The notes beneath the pieces are model-generated. The model did not search any database, was not told the DNA's origin, and saw nothing but the letters and a program-made list of their open reading frames with translations. Shown here in pieces: positions 1 through 12,344 of a stretch of 64,000 bases of DNA; positions within the stretch are counted from its first letter, which is position 1; the number at the start of each line of letters is the position of its first letter. The stretch comes from Paraspadella gotoi (Eukaryota; Chaetognatha): the NCBI GenBank assembly GCA_051294375.1, contig CM119270.1:21109775-21173774 (forward strand). The letters are read 5' to 3'. The position numbers and the translations under genes are program-made.

Positions 1-277
1 TGTGCAAGTTGCAGTCACTTTATTACCAGTACAATTAACATGATTGCAACAACATGAAAAAATCCCCACTGAATTAAAAATTACACACTATTACAACATC
101 CCACACTTGATGAGTCGCGGATTTTTAGCAGTGGCGTCGATTGTCGTGGAAACGGACAATACGATCCTTCAGTCTGTCTGTCTGTTTATAAAACGAGACG
201 GAGCCAGACAATGTCCGTCTATTTTCTCTTCGTTTTCTGTCAAAGATCGAGACGTTGCTCGAGGCACCGACGCTGAA

Positions 278-517
278 AGATGGCGCTGACGACCACGACG
301 ACGACGAAGACGATGACGAAGAAGAAGACGACGACGACAACGATGCTGACGACGACACCGACGACAAGGACGACAACGACGATGACTAAAAAGACGACGA
401 CGATGACGATGTACTGTAGACGAGGATGATGAAAACGACGACGACGACTTGAACGACTGTAAAGACGACGACGATGATGAGGACGAAGACGACGACGACG
501 ACGACGACCAGTCAGCG
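278..517. repeat. (GAC)n trinucleotide tract, imperfect
   Basis: About 240 bases of interrupted GAC/GAT/GAA triplets on the plus strand. Frames here give runs of Asp, Thr, Arg or Ser and are not evidence of a gene. The mirror tract in the other palindrome arm lies at 4,213-4,446. Confidence 0.9.
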
Positions 518-608
518 AAAGTCAAAATGATTTATTTCTCCAAGATTCTCATCACATTTTCACCCTCTGGCGACCGACCTCAAAAAGTCGTGGTTGTTGT
601 TGTTATTG

Positions 609-633
609 NNNNNNNNNNNNNNNNNNNNNNNNN
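609..633. other. Assembly gap, 25 N
   Basis: A run of exactly 25 N inside the left arm of the first palindrome. The other arm has real sequence at the matching place (about 4,100-4,130), so the missing bases can be guessed in kind but not read here. Confidence 0.99.
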
Positions 634-719
634 TCGTTGTCATTTTTTTTCGTATCACGGTGACCGTCACGTGACCGTCACGTGACCGACAATCGAATCT
701 CGGGCGAAAAAATTTGTTT

Positions 720-834
720 TCTTTTTTTTTTTTTTTTTTTTTGGGCGAGGACTTTGAGAGTTTTGGCGGTTCTCTCTTTCTCTCTCTGTCTCTGTCTTTC
801 TCTCTCTCTAATTCACTCTCTCTCTTTCTATCTT

Positions 835-871
<37 letters not shown>

Positions 872-917
872 TCTTTCTCTCACTATTCTCCCTCTCTGTC
901 ACTCTCTCTCTCTTTCT

Positions 918-989
<72 letters not shown>

Positions 990-1155
990 TTCTTTCTTTT
1001 CTCTCACTATTTCTCCCTCTCTTTCACTCTCTCTCTCTCTCTCTTTCTTATATTCACTTCTTTGCAAACAAGAATTCCTGATATAAATTCGCGGACGATC
1101 TTTAATCCTTATTAAAGTTATTTTAATTTTAGAACAGAATTCTCAATCTCTCTCT

Positions 1156-1228
<73 letters not shown>
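720..1228. repeat. Poly-T, (TTTC)n and (CT)n low-complexity block
   Basis: A poly-T run is followed by CT dinucleotides, a long CTTT/TTTC tetranucleotide array around 836-990, more CT, and a further (CT)n block at 1,145-1,228. Every long open frame in it encodes only Ser, Leu and Phe (or Lys, Glu and Arg on the other strand), as expected from a simple repeat. Confidence 0.95.
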
Positions 1229-1230
<2 letters not shown>

Positions 1231-1417
1231 TCTCACCCTAACCGCAGCCCTTTTCCCCCCGGGGATCTTACACCCCGTGCCTGGGGGGCAGCGGACCCGA
1301 CGCTAAGTTCTGCCCTTTCCTTTTTAAGTTACATCCTTTTCACGAAAGACAAAGTGGTCGTCACTCTTAACATCCGGGTGATAGCGCCAGCGGGTGGGTC
1401 AAATTTAGGGGGGGGTT

Positions 1418-1484
<67 letters not shown>

Positions 1485-1515
1485 AGAGACGATTTAGTCC
1501 AACTTGGATTGAATG

Positions 1516-1815
1516 AATGCGTAATAAAGAGGAAGATTTACGATAAGATTCCTCTACCTCATGAAACTCTTTCTTTTTTTCTAAACTTTTTCTAATTTTA
1601 TCTAATTTTTTTTTTTATAAATTTAATCCCAAACTTTTCTGTCAATCTTAAAACACGTAACCCTCTATGCGTAATAAAGAGGAAGATTTACGAGTAAGAT
1701 TCCTCTACCTCATGAAACTCTTTCTTTTTTTCTTTAAACTTTTTCTAATTTTATCTAATTTTTTTTTTTTATAAATTTAATCCCAAAGCTTTTCTGTCAA
1801 TCTTAAACACGTAAC
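1516..1815 (+). repeat. Tandem duplication of a ~150 bp unit, left arm only
   Basis: A segment starting at the motif GCGTAATAAAGAGG (about 1,518) recurs with few differences from about 1,670 to 1,812. The opposite palindrome arm (about 2,960-3,130) has only one copy. The arms have therefore evolved, or been assembled, independently after the inversion. Confidence 0.8.
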
Positions 1816-2257
1816 CTCAACGTTTAAAGGTTTATTGGTTTTTTTTATTTTAAAAGTTAACGTTCCTTTTTGTGCCAATTTTACAGTTGGATATATTTTT
1901 ATTTTACAGTTAGCGCTTTGACATATACGTAAAGAATCGGACTTTTGTCATCGCTTGAAAAAGTGTCACTCGGTACTTAAAAATTTTATTTGAAGAAATA
2001 AAATTAATTAAGTTTTAAGTTTTTTTTAGTTTTTACCTTAAGATGAAATAAAATAATTAATTTTCTTTGATCTTTTTTCACCTTTTACCATCTTTTCTAT
2101 TCTTTTCTTTTCTTTTCTTTTTTTTATTTCACATTTTATCTTCTTGCAGACTCAGCTTCCCTTTTTTCTTTTGAGCCCATAATTTGACAGATTTTACATC
2201 ATTTTCACGTAGTAACTGTCTCTCTCTCTCTCTGTCTCTGTCTCTCTCTCTCTCTAA

Positions 2258-2352
2258 GCGCTGCGGCGGCGGTTGGGCGGTGTGCGGCGGCGGCGGTGAT
2301 TGTAACCTTTTTATGGTTCGCGCCTCTGTAAACCATAAAGCAGATGGGTGAT
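2258..2352. repeat. GC-rich tip of palindrome P1, with nested hairpin
   Basis: The unpaired centre of the 4.8 kb palindrome is a GCGGCGG-rich stretch (2,258-2,300) followed by a small hairpin, TTTATGGTT / AACCATAAA, at about 2,311-2,341. The flanks are (CT)n on the left and (GA)n on the right, which are themselves complementary. No gap interrupts the tip, so this hinge was assembled through. Confidence 0.75.
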
Positions 2353-3460
2353 AGAGAGGAGAGAGAGAGAGAAAGAGAGAGAGAGAAGAGAGAGAGAGAG
2401 TGAGAGAGAAGAGAGAGAGAGAGAGAGAGGAAAGAAGAGTGAGCGAGAGTAGAGCGCAGACGAGAGAGATGAGAGAGACAGAGTTTACTACCGTGTGAAA
2501 TTGATGTAAAATCTGGTCCAAATTATGGGCCAGGTCAAGAAAAAAGGGAAGCTGACGGTCTGCAAAAAGATAAAAAATGTGAAAATAAAAAAAAAAAAGA
2601 AAAGTAAAAGAAAAAAAAGAGAAAGAAAAGATGAAGAAAGTAAAGAAAGAAGATGGTAAAAGGTGAAAAGATGCAAGAAAATTAATTATTTTATTTCATT
2701 CTTAAGGTAAAAACTAAAAAAAAACTTAAACCTTAATTAATTTTATTTCCTTCAACATAAATTATTTAAAGTTACCGGAGTGACACTTTTTCAAAGCCCC
2801 GATGACAAAAAGTAGCTCGATTCGTTTATCGCTATATTTTCAAAGCGACATAACTGTTAAAAAACAAAATATATCCAACTGCTAAAATTGGGGCCAGCAA
2901 AAGAGCGCTAGGGATAACGTGTAACCTTTTAAAATAAAAAAAAACCAAATTAAACCCTTTAAACGTTGAGGTTAGCGTGGTTTAAGATTGACAAGAAAAG
3001 GTTTGGGATTAAATTTATAAAAAAAAAAAAAAATTAGATAAATTAAAAGTTTAGAAAAAAGAAAGAATGTTCTTCGATGAGGCGTGTAGGAGAATGCTTA
3101 TTCGTGAAGTCTCTCTGTTTATTTACGCATTCATACAAATTCCAAGTTGACTAAAATCGTCTCTCTCTTCTCTCTTCTCTCTTCTCTCTCTCTCTCTCTC
3201 GTTCTCATCACTCCTCTCCTCTCTCTCTCTCTCTACTCTCGTGCTCATCTCGCTCCCTCTCGACGCCCTCCCCCTAAAATTGACACACGCTCCCACCCGG
3301 GCGTATCACCCGGATGTTAGAGATGTGACGACACTTTGTCTTTCGTCGAAAAGGATGAATTAAAAAGGAAAGGGCAGAACTAGCGTCGGGTATTCCGCTG
3401 GCCCCCCCAGGGCGGGGTGAAGATCCCGGGGGGAAAAGGGCTGCGGTTAGGGTGAGAGAG

Positions 3461-3537
<77 letters not shown>

Positions 3538-3827
3538 GAGAGAGAATTAGAATTTGTTCTAAAATTAAAATAACTTTAAAATAAGATTAAAGATCGTCGC
3601 GAAATTTATATCAGGAAATTCTTTTGCAAGAAAAGTGAAATATAAGAAGAGAGAGAGAGAGAGTGAAAGAGAGGGAGAAAATAGTGAGAGAAAGAAGAAA
3701 GAAAGAAAGAAAGAAGAGAGAGAAGAAAGAAAGAAAGAAAGAAAGAAAAGAAGAAAGAAAGGAAAGAAAAGAAGAGAGAGAGTGACAGAGAGGGAGAAAT
3801 AGTGAGAGAAAAAAGAAAGAAAGAAAC

Positions 3828-3875
<48 letters not shown>

Positions 3876-4771
3876 AAGAGAGGAGAGTGAAATTAGAGAG
3901 AGAGAAAGACAGAGACAGAGAGAGAAAAAGAGAAACCGCCCCCAAAACTCCTCAAAGTCTCAGACCGCAAAAAAAAAAAAAAAAAAAAAAAAAAGAAACA
4001 AATTTTTTCGCCGCGAGATTCGAGTTGTCGGTCACGTGACAGTCACGTGTCGGTCACGGGGGCGTGGACGGTGCACGTGATTACGGAAAAAGAATGAAAA
4101 CGACAATAAACAACCAACGAACGAGACCACGATTTTTGAGGTCGTCCAAGAGGGGGAAAATGTGATGAGAATCTTGGAGAACATAAGATCATTTTGATTT
4201 CGCTGACTGGTCCTCGATCCCCGTCGTCGTCGTCGTCGTCTTCGTCCTGCATCATCGTCGTTCGTCATTTACAGTCGATTCAAGTCGTCGTCAGTCGTTT
4301 TCACATCATACCTCGTCTAACCACAGTACATCGTCATCGTCGTCGTCTTTTTAGTCATTCGTCGTTGTCGGTCCTTGTTGTCGGTGTCGTCGTCAGAGCA
4401 TCGTTGTCGTCGTCGTCTTCTTCTTCGTCATCGTCTTCGTGCGTCGTCCGTGGTCACGTCAGCGCCAATCTTTCAGCGTCGGTGCCCCTCGAGCAACGTC
4501 TCGATCTTTGACAGAAAACGAAGAGAAGAATAGACCGGACCAATTTTCTGGCCTCCGTCTCGTTTTTATAAACAGACAGACCAGACTGAAGGATCGTATT
4601 GTCGCGTTTCCATGACAATCGACAGCCAACTGCTAACCAAATCCGCTGGACTCATACAAAGTTGTGGGATGTTGTAATCTTGTGTAAATTTTTATATTCA
4701 GTAGGGATTCTTTCATGTTGTTGCAATCATGTTAATTGTACTGGTAATAAGTACTGCCAACTTGCGCAGAA
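2353..4771. repeat. Right arm of palindrome P1
   Basis: Reverse complement of 1-2,257 with many small differences. It contains GA blocks (2,353-2,475 and 3,455-3,545), a CT-rich block (3,160-3,235), an AAAG/GA block (3,650-3,945), a poly-A run near 3,970 and a (GTC)n tract (4,213-4,446). It ends at about 4,771 with the mirror of the window's first bases. No coding exon is supported. Confidence 0.85.
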
Positions 4772-5339
4772 AATACTAGTAAATAAAAAGTAAAAGTAAG
4801 TATACTCATTGAGTATTACTAAAGTAACATGAAAACGTGTACTCTTGGCTAAGGATATTTTTTTTCCCCGATAATGTTAAATTCTAGGCGTTTTAAGAAT
4901 GGTAAATTGTTTTTGACGACGGGTTTTTAAAATTATCACCCAATGTAATAATTCTAGAATAAAATTTAAAAAAGAAAACTTATCTTTTTACACAACAATT
5001 TTAACTCGAATCGCGTCGACTGTTCCGAGTTACTTCCGACTTAAAATTAATAAATTAAATAATAATTTTTTTTGCCCCGAGCGATATTCCTTTCCTAGAT
5101 TTTTTTCGAATTTTCATTATGCCTTGGGTTGAGGCTATTTTAATTCAACTCTCTCCAAAAATCTACAGTTGTCTTTTTAATAACTAAATTTAAATGCTAA
5201 AAATCTTATAAATCTTTTAAAAATTCAGAACGGTATTACGTAATTTAAAAAACTAAACTATAAAAAAAAAAAAAAAAAAAAATACGAGTTTTCTCTCAAA
5301 TTAATGAGACAGGTTTTTTTTTTTTCACTTTAACTCAGA
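4772..5339. other. AT-rich, nothing recognised
   Basis: Sequence between the palindrome and a dispersed repeat. It contains poly-A and poly-T runs and no frame with coding character on either strand. Confidence 0.6.
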
Positions 5340-6085
5340 CGATGACATCGAAACTTGATTTCCAGATTCATCACAGAATGTCGGATCTGGCCCACGATCA
5401 TTAGCGATATTAATTATTTAATTTTATTAATTCAAGTTAATTAATTAATTAGGCAGTTAATTATTTATTTAAATAATTTTGAATTAAATGACAACGATGA
5501 TGGCGATGACGACAATAATGCCCTGATAACGGTTGACTTCAATTGATTGATTGATGATTGATTGTTAAATAATTAATGAATTGATAAATAAATTGATTTG
5601 CTTAATAATTAATTTCATAGATAAATAAATTGATTTGATTGAATAATAAATTGATTGATTAATTGACTGATTAATTAATTATTTGCGGTTATTAATTGAT
5701 TATAATATTATATTATTATAGATATTATAAATTTCATAATCCTTGCATTTATAGTTTAATATAAAAGAAAAAAAAGCATAATTCAATTAGCGAAGCAGTT
5801 TTCTTTTTTTTTCATTTAAAGTCATTTCGGCACTCAAGACGATTGCATCAAAACTTTATTTCCGACTTATCACAGCAACTCCCTACCCACCCACGGGACA
5901 CGACGGACAGACGGACAGACCAGACAGACGGCGGACAGACGGACGACAGACGGACAGGACATATTATTATTTTTGCATAATTTATCATAAATTTCCGATG
6001 TTCTGACTTGATATAAGTGAATGCCAACATGAATGAAGGGGCGGCACCGACCGACCGCAAATGGATTAAGTAGAGTGGGATCTAC
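5340..6085 (+). repeat. Dispersed repeat family A, copy 1
   Basis: Matches 61,790-62,600 in the same orientation and order: a block ending in a GATTTCCAG-like motif, a long ATTAATTAATT-rich core, a TTTCATTT/TCATTTC block with ACTTGATTTCC-like sequence, CCTACCCACC, then a GACGGACAGACGG-rich stretch, a CATAATTTATCATAA-like block and a short GC-rich end. No transposase or reverse transcriptase is visible, so it is probably non-autonomous. The class is unknown. Confidence 0.75.
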
Positions 6086-7768
6086 CCCACAATAAGCCAA
6101 AAAAAAAAAAAGTAAAACCAAAATGAAAACAAATAGTTTAACTACTTACTAGTCGACTCGTTTATTGATTTCCCAAAAGCCGAATAAAACATTGAAAATA
6201 AGAATTTTAAAAAAAATTAACAGAATAAATAAACATTTAGCAGAATGGGAGATAGTGCTGACCTCTGCGGATTCGATCGATACATCTTTCTTTGGGCGTC
6301 AATCTCTCAGTACATCTTACGTTTTCGTCAACTAGTGCAGATGTCAGTGCATCTTCCGCGCCGACAACTATCGAGCCCGTGCAGCGCCGCGATATTTTTC
6401 TTCTCACGTCAGGTACGCAAACTTCTCTCTGCCTAGCCAGACGATCCCTTGGCCGCTAAAACGATGGGAATTGGACTCCGGTGCCAAGTTCTTCTCCCTT
6501 CGCGGCGCTCGGCACCTTGAGCGCCGTCAAATTGTCGCTATGGCCGCCCGCAGCCGTCGCCGTTATGCCGCTGGGCGACTACGGCCACCTTCGACTGGGC
6601 GCGGGACTTCTTCGTCGCCGTTCCGCTGATCATTGCGCCTGCAGCGCCGTGCGCCCGTCCCGGCGTCGTTTGATTTCTGCTGGGCGGCGGCGATGGCTGC
6701 TGGCGGGGATCGTCTGATAACGAGGCGAGGTTTATCTTTTGTGAGGGAAAACGACGACGCCAATCCACGCCTACGTTTCGCTCTCTTCGGCGGATTCGTT
6801 ACGATGGCGTCGCCTTATCTTTTTTGGCTTCTTTCCCCGCGTTATATGGTTATTATAAATTATAATAGAAATAAAAATTTAACGTTTTATAAATTTTGGC
6901 TACATTATGGCAACAGCCGGGTTGCCATCTGTGATGCCATTGGGATTGGGGCATCTACTGTTGGCTTCTGGGGGCTTCCGACCCTCAGTGACGCCTCCAG
7001 TCACTGGCGCGGTTACGCCTAGGACGGTCTCCGCTTTAACAAAACGCAGAGGGAAGTCGTTAGGATGTGGGATGGAACAGCTACGCCTGGATTGGTGTGT
7101 TTCCCTTGAAGCCATTGGATTTGGCTGACGGATTGGTGGAACGTGAGGCGGTGTGAATATACCGCCCATCAGTCATTAACTATTAGGATGGACCGGAGAG
7201 ACAAGATCAATAAAGTGAACGTTAAGTTTATATGAATTTTTTCTTAAAAAAACAAAGTCTTCACTTTAACTGAAATCCATGAACTATAGAACTTTAGTCG
7301 AAACAAAACAAACAAAGCAAACGTTTTTCTCCTTAACTCTTAATTTTAAGCAACGAAAAGAAAGTCCTTTACACAATAAATAAATATTTTAAAGAAAAAT
7401 GATATATACCGCATTTTTGGAAAATAAATAAGTCGCCAAAACTTTTTAAACCAACTTTTGACTTCTTTAAGTTAACTTAAAAATAATTAAAATCCGGAAA
7501 CAAATTATTGATATATTTGATAATCAAGTTTTAATGTATAAAAAATTTATTTGCAAGGAAATTTTTTTCATAATTCTATTTAGTTTTTATTAATTTACTC
7601 TGCTATTTCTAATCACACATTACTGTTAAAAGAGACCCACTTGAAAGCAGAAAAAAACTTTTTTACCCGCTAAATTATAAGCCTAGAAAAGTTTCTGAAA
7701 TTCGAAAAGGTTTCCGATGACTTATTAATTTTCCAAGAATGGTACATAACAAGAAATAATCATTTTAG
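6086..7768. other. No supported gene; GC-rich island at 6,240-7,170
   Basis: 6,240-7,170 is more GC-rich than its surroundings and has several short open frames, but none shares a splice-compatible partner or a recognisable domain. The frame around 6,590-6,680 reads as a short hydrophobic stretch and could be a decayed exon related to the terminal-exon candidate at 7,769. The remainder (7,170-7,768) is AT-rich with nothing seen. Confidence 0.4.
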
Positions 7769-8131
7769 GTCGCAACTTTCAATGCGTCAACCTCGTGAGC
7801 GGATTCGTCGTCCTCGCGTCAATCCTCGCCATCTGTTGGAGCGCCGAGATTCTCGGAGTCACCGATGGCGGCGTCACCTGATGATAGTGTTGGTATCGTC
7901 ACAACCGGCCGTTCATGTCAAAACGTCTATCGTACTCGCGCAACCAACTCGGCTGCGCAGAGTTGAGTCTACCGGCCGGGAACGCCGGTTTCACAACATA
8001 ACCGTCTTCAACGCCGGATGACCACACGGCGCTCATTCGCTGGAGAATACTTCGATGAGACTTTGAGCGAGGAAGAGACGTGGGCGGTCGTCGTTTCGTC
8101 GCCATCGTCGTCGTCGGGAGCTGTTTTTTAA
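7769..8131 (+). pseudogene. Probable terminal exon of an unknown membrane protein, frame-disrupted
   Basis: A good acceptor (CATTTTAG) precedes position 7,769. The frame from 7,771 encodes a Cys-containing hydrophobic segment (NFQCVNLVSGF, then VVLASILAICW) of membrane-span character and stops at 7,879-7,881. A second frame beginning near 7,873 (SPDDSVGIVTTG) continues the coding character, hits one TGA near 7,965, then reads on as VYRPGTPVSQHN to an acidic tail ending SSSSGAVF at TAA 8,129-8,131. One frameshift and one nonsense codon would explain this, through decay or assembly errors. A hydrophobic span followed by a basic-then-acidic tail suits the last span and cytoplasmic tail of a multi-pass protein. 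The family is not recognised. Confidence 0.35.
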
Positions 8132-9316
8132 ATGGTGGAATAAAGAAGAGCGTAAGAGGATTAGGATTTCTTATTGTGTTATGTAGTAACTTAATGTGAA
8201 TATGTTAATGTAGGATTAATGTTAATGTTGATGTTAATTTTGTCGTTAATGTAGGATTTTAATTGTGTATAGTTAATGTTAATTCTGTTTAATTATTAAT
8301 TAAGAATAATTAACTAACTACATTTAATTAATTAATGTAGTTCAATTAACAAATACTTTGATTTGATCTAGATTTTAGCACTTTTACGGCAATTGTACTA
8401 CAATAATATAATTAGTAATAATAATAAATACAATTTGTTACCAAATAAAAAGTTGGAAACGTATTAATTCTTATTGAATTATTTTCTTTGGACTTTTGTT
8501 CTAAATATCACATTTTTCTTAAGTAATGGAAATTACCATTGATAAAATCACTAATTTTCAAAATAAATCACAAACTTTTTGTCATATCCTTTATTAAATT
8601 TTTTTTTACTGGTTTGTTTTTACTGCCCGATTGTCTATTTTATTATATTTTGAAAATATATTTATCCCTGGCTTCATGCAATTAACTGCACAAAATTTTC
8701 TCATCTTGCAAATATAGTAGTAACAAAATTAATTTATTCCTTTAAAATCGATGAATTTCTCCAGTTTGTTTATTGCCTGGGTGACTCGAATTGGTTGACT
8801 TAAAATAGGGAACGACGTATAAGTTAGTACTTAATTTCGATGTTTAAAATTTATGGATATTTAAGGTGACGTGCATGGAAAATCAAGTAAATCGAGTTTG
8901 TTACGTCATGAACGAGGACATTTTGGAACATCTGTGGTAACTGACGACGTGATTGTATCGAGATCCCGCCAGTCCGTGTATAATTATTAATTGGCCTTGT
9001 GGACCAATTAATTGGATTAATTGAAAATTCAATTTTAAGTGATAATACAAAATATTTTCTTTTTCCCTTTTCTAAATTTGGTTCTCATAATTTGGTTGAC
9101 TAATCTGATCCGTTTAAAATATCAAAAAGCCGAATGAATTAAACAAAGCTAGATTCATTCTTTATTCAGTTCATTAAATATTCAGAATACTTCGAGCTTC
9201 ATTTCCTCTTTAAAGATCAATAATTCAAAAGATGGGGCGAAGACTGAAAAGCTCAATAACTCCATTGGTCCGATTTCTTACGTGAGTTTCGATTGGAAAC
9301 GAGATTTATCTGACTT
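8132..9316. other. AT-rich, no gene; TTAATG microsatellite
   Basis: About 8,195-8,290 holds an imperfect (GTTAAT)n tract. The rest is AT-rich and has no frame of coding character or recognisable element. Confidence 0.6.
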
Positions 9317-9775
9317 CGTCGTCGTCTTCGTCGTCGTCGTCGTCTTCGCCGTTATCATCTTCATTGTTTCGTCGTCAATTATCGTCCGTCCATCTTCATC
9401 GTCTTTGTTGTAATTTTCGTTGTGTGGTCATCGTCGTCGTTCGACTTTGGGCTTCATAGTCCGTGCATTGTCGTCGTTCGTCCGTCTGTAGTCGTTGTCA
9501 TTCTCTTAGTCTGTGCCGTCTTTCGTCGTCGTCATCGCACGTCGTCGTGTAGGCGTCGTTGTCGTCGTCGTCATTTTTGTCATCCTTTTTATGCGTTGTC
9601 GTCGTCATTGACCGCATTTGTCCGTTGTCATCCGTCTTTGTAGTCGTCATTGTACGACTTCCGTCTTCATCGGCAATTTGCGTCGTCGTCTTCATCGTCA
9701 TCGTTGTCTCTTTCGTCGTCATCGTCGTCTTTATATCGTCCTTTATCAGTCGTCGTCGTCTTTATTGTCGTCCCA
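9317..9775. repeat. (GTC)n trinucleotide tract, interrupted
   Basis: Around 460 bases dominated by GTC, GTT and ATC triplets on the plus strand. All open frames are Ser/Val/Arg or Asp/Thr translations of the repeat. Confidence 0.9.
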
Positions 9776-11105
9776 CTTTTTTGACGTATTCGGCTGATTT
9801 TTCGTTGACGAAACGATTTCCGGCCACAGAGGATTTCGCCGGCACGTAACGACCGAAGCCGGATGAAGAAGGGCGTCGTCCGTAGAGGATCTTCGGCGCC
9901 GGAAAAAAGGTCGGCCTTCATTAGTCATCACTTGGCGCCGGATCGCCGGTCGTCGTCAGTTTCCGTCGGGTGGTCGTCGTCGTCTGTCGTCGTCGTAATT
10001 GTGGGAGGCAAAAAATGTTCTATAGTTTCCGCGATGGCGCCATCTCCGGTCAGTGAATGATTCTACTGAGAGAATCTCATTATTTAATGTCGATTTATGC
10101 GATGGATTAATCGACGATTTTATTGGTTGGGTGTGTTGAGAAACTGACATTGGATTAAAAATGTACTCATTTAACATTTTTAAAAAACTTTTTCATTCCC
10201 GTTTATGAATGCATTATTTTTTTTTTTTTTGTTGCCAAAGTGGTTCAGAATCAGTTTTATAGGTTTCAGAGTAGGGTGTAGTCTAACTTCAGTGAGGTGG
10301 TTTAAGAAATTTAACTAAAGCACCTGTTCAAACGAAAAATTTAGATATTAAAGAAAATTTAATAGACAAAAGCATTTTTAATATTACTCTTTACCCCATA
10401 TATTAATCTTTTTGATATTTAATTATAAATAGGAAAGGCTAAAAACTTAAGGATTTTTAATTTTTAAAGATAAGATTCAGGTCAGTTTGCAAAAAGGTTG
10501 TCTACCCAAAGTATATTTTTTTTGATAATTTTTGATCATAAGGAGGTAAAAATATGAAAAACTGTTAATGGATCAAATCATCAAATTCATCATATCTTGA
10601 TAATTTATTATCAAAGTTTTCTTAATTTTTTAACGCAGAGAAAACAGAATAATTTTTGAAAGTTGTAGTTATATTTTTCATTAAAACTTTTATGCTCTAT
10701 TAGAATCCATCACAAAAAATGTTAAGAATTGATTTAAAAAAAATGTTATCATTATATTGTATATTGTAATTTTGATGAAGCAATAATAAAAGCATTAAAA
10801 TCGAACTTTTTTTTAAAAGAAAAATTATTTTTTAGCCTGAAAAGTAGACTTGAATACTAAAGTTTTGAACGGGAGAGGCGGACCGAGGAAGGAGCAGGGC
10901 GGTTAACCTGGAGACCCTTTTTCTAAATATAAACATTGTGGCCCCCCTATTGAATTAAATTTCATCATAGTAGTTTCGAGATTGCAAGTGAAGAGACGGT
11001 AATAATTGTTATGGGCGTTAGTGACGGAACAAAAAAAAATACGCAATTTTTTTCAAAACTATCTATTCCTTAAATCTTCTCTCGCTAATTGAATTTAATT
11101 AATAT
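9776..11105. other. No firm gene; weak minus-strand exon candidate near 9,930-10,060
   Basis: On the minus strand a CAGTAG acceptor near 10,060 would open a frame reading NHSLTGDGAIAETIEHF, then a Thr/Asp run, to a stop near 9,930. The run comes from GAC repeats and no upstream partner was found, so it is not called as a gene. From 10,180 to 11,105 the sequence is AT-rich with no coding character. Confidence 0.35.
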
Positions 11106-11350
11106 GAAATTGGTACAAACCCAATATAAAAATTATCCATTCATTTAATAATAAGCTATCTTGCCCACTGACCTTTGGGACAGGCTTTGTGTGGGTTTAA
11201 GGCCTCCATCATCTTTACAAGATAATGACATAGCAGGTTCCCCTGGCAAGGTTCAATCAAGACTCTCTCACAGTCCTCGTTTAATTCACTGCCCAGAGTT
11301 ACCTGGCTTCCCTATCAATGAAGTGGTATAAATATTTCAAAGAATGTTTC
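11106..11350 (-). repeat. Dispersed repeat family B, copy 1 (reverse orientation)
   Basis: About 240 bases in reverse complement relative to 16,740-16,940 and 61,500-61,730. Shared blocks in order are a TTTGAAATATT start, CCACTTCATTG, CCAGGTACT, a GTCTTGATTGAA block, GGGACCTG, AAGCCTGTCCAAAG, and an end near AATGAATGGATAATTTTT followed by ACCAATTTCAT. No protein is encoded. The size and copy pattern suggest a SINE or another short non-autonomous element. Confidence 0.8.
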
Positions 11351-12344
11351 AATTTGTATGAAAAGACCACTGTCCCATTAATATATCATGTGTTTTTCGT
11401 TTACAACAATTAGTTGAAAACGTAACATTCAAAAGGGCCATACAGCATTAACAGAATAAACGCATATGTAAGTTTACAATTCATACAAAAATAATAAATA
11501 TTTAAAATTAACAGAACGAAAAAAGAAAGAAAAAAATCCACAATAAGCTGCGTGTGCGTTCATCCGTGTCCGTTCAATAGTGTGGGGAAATTGGAAATGT
11601 GAACGAGTGAATCATGAATGATCATGATGAAGAATAGCAACTAATGATTTTCAGTGTTAAAAGTATGAAAAAATAGTAATAACCTTACGCTTAAGTAATT
11701 AGATTATATGAATATGAACATGTAACAATATCCTTGGTTAAATAACGCATAATAATGGGTGATAGGTATATTATTATATAATGAGCGAAATAACTGTACT
11801 AATAACGACTTCTGACTTATGAACGAATGAATTTATGATTTTTGAATTTTTTTGAAGAAACGAATTCGCAATTTCTTCATTTTTCTTCGCAACATCCAAA
11901 AATTTCTATTTTTGGTAATTCAAGCCTAATCCAATGAAGACGTAAAAACGGCCCTGGGGCAGTGAAGTGGTTAACCTCTTCATCTCTTCTCTCTCTTCGC
12001 CGCGTCAAAGCGACAAACCAAACAAAGGGCCGACGACGAGTTTGTTTTTACAATCCAAAAACTCACGTGACCTGTGTCGGTCGACTTTGCTCTCATTTTG
12101 GTCGTGGACCGAAACCCCGAACCGCGAAACCGAAACCCGCGGGGGAACATTCGCTCTTCCTCCTTTCCCCGCTCTCCCAATTTCTTTAAAAACGCGGTCT
12201 GTTTTAAGAGGATAGTTCATTTTCCATGGAAATTCAGTGTGGTAACTAGCAATCTTGACAGTTCCCCCCCCCCAGTAAATTTTTAAAAATAGGTTATTCA
12301 TTACAGTGAAGAACAGTAATTTATTGATAAGTTGTTAATCGACC
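11351..12344. other. No gene seen
   Basis: AT-rich DNA with a GC-richer patch at 11,940-12,215. The patch has short open frames on both strands, but none has splice partners, domain features or codon bias. A G/C homopolymer run of about ten C lies near 12,265. Confidence 0.5.

Larger units (their letters stand above)
1..2257. repeat. Left arm of palindrome P1
   Basis: Read in reverse complement, this stretch matches 2353-4771 in order: the terminal segment around 1-110 matches about 4,660-4,771, the GAC-rich block at 278-517 matches the GTC-rich block at 4,213-4,446, and the TTTC/CT block at 773-1056 matches 3,650-3,945. The arms differ by many small indels and substitutions, so they are clearly not identical. 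The left arm may continue beyond the window start. No credible gene is seen; the open frames are translations of simple repeats. Confidence 0.85.

Noticed and set aside
125-685. Several Ser-, Arg- and Asp-rich open frames on both strands
   Set aside because: They are translations of the GAC/GTC microsatellite, open in several frames at once, with no splice sites or domain.
682-1115. Two 130-codon frames rich in Ser, Leu and Phe
   Set aside because: They lie wholly in poly-T, TTTC and CT repeats; simple-repeat translation.
6633-7022. 129-codon frame in a GC-rich island
   Set aside because: No domain, no splice partner, no codon bias; its neighbours in other frames are equally open.
12005-12301. 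Overlapping frames on both strands near 12,000-12,300
   Set aside because: All short, mutually overlapping and featureless; probably chance in a GC-richer patch.
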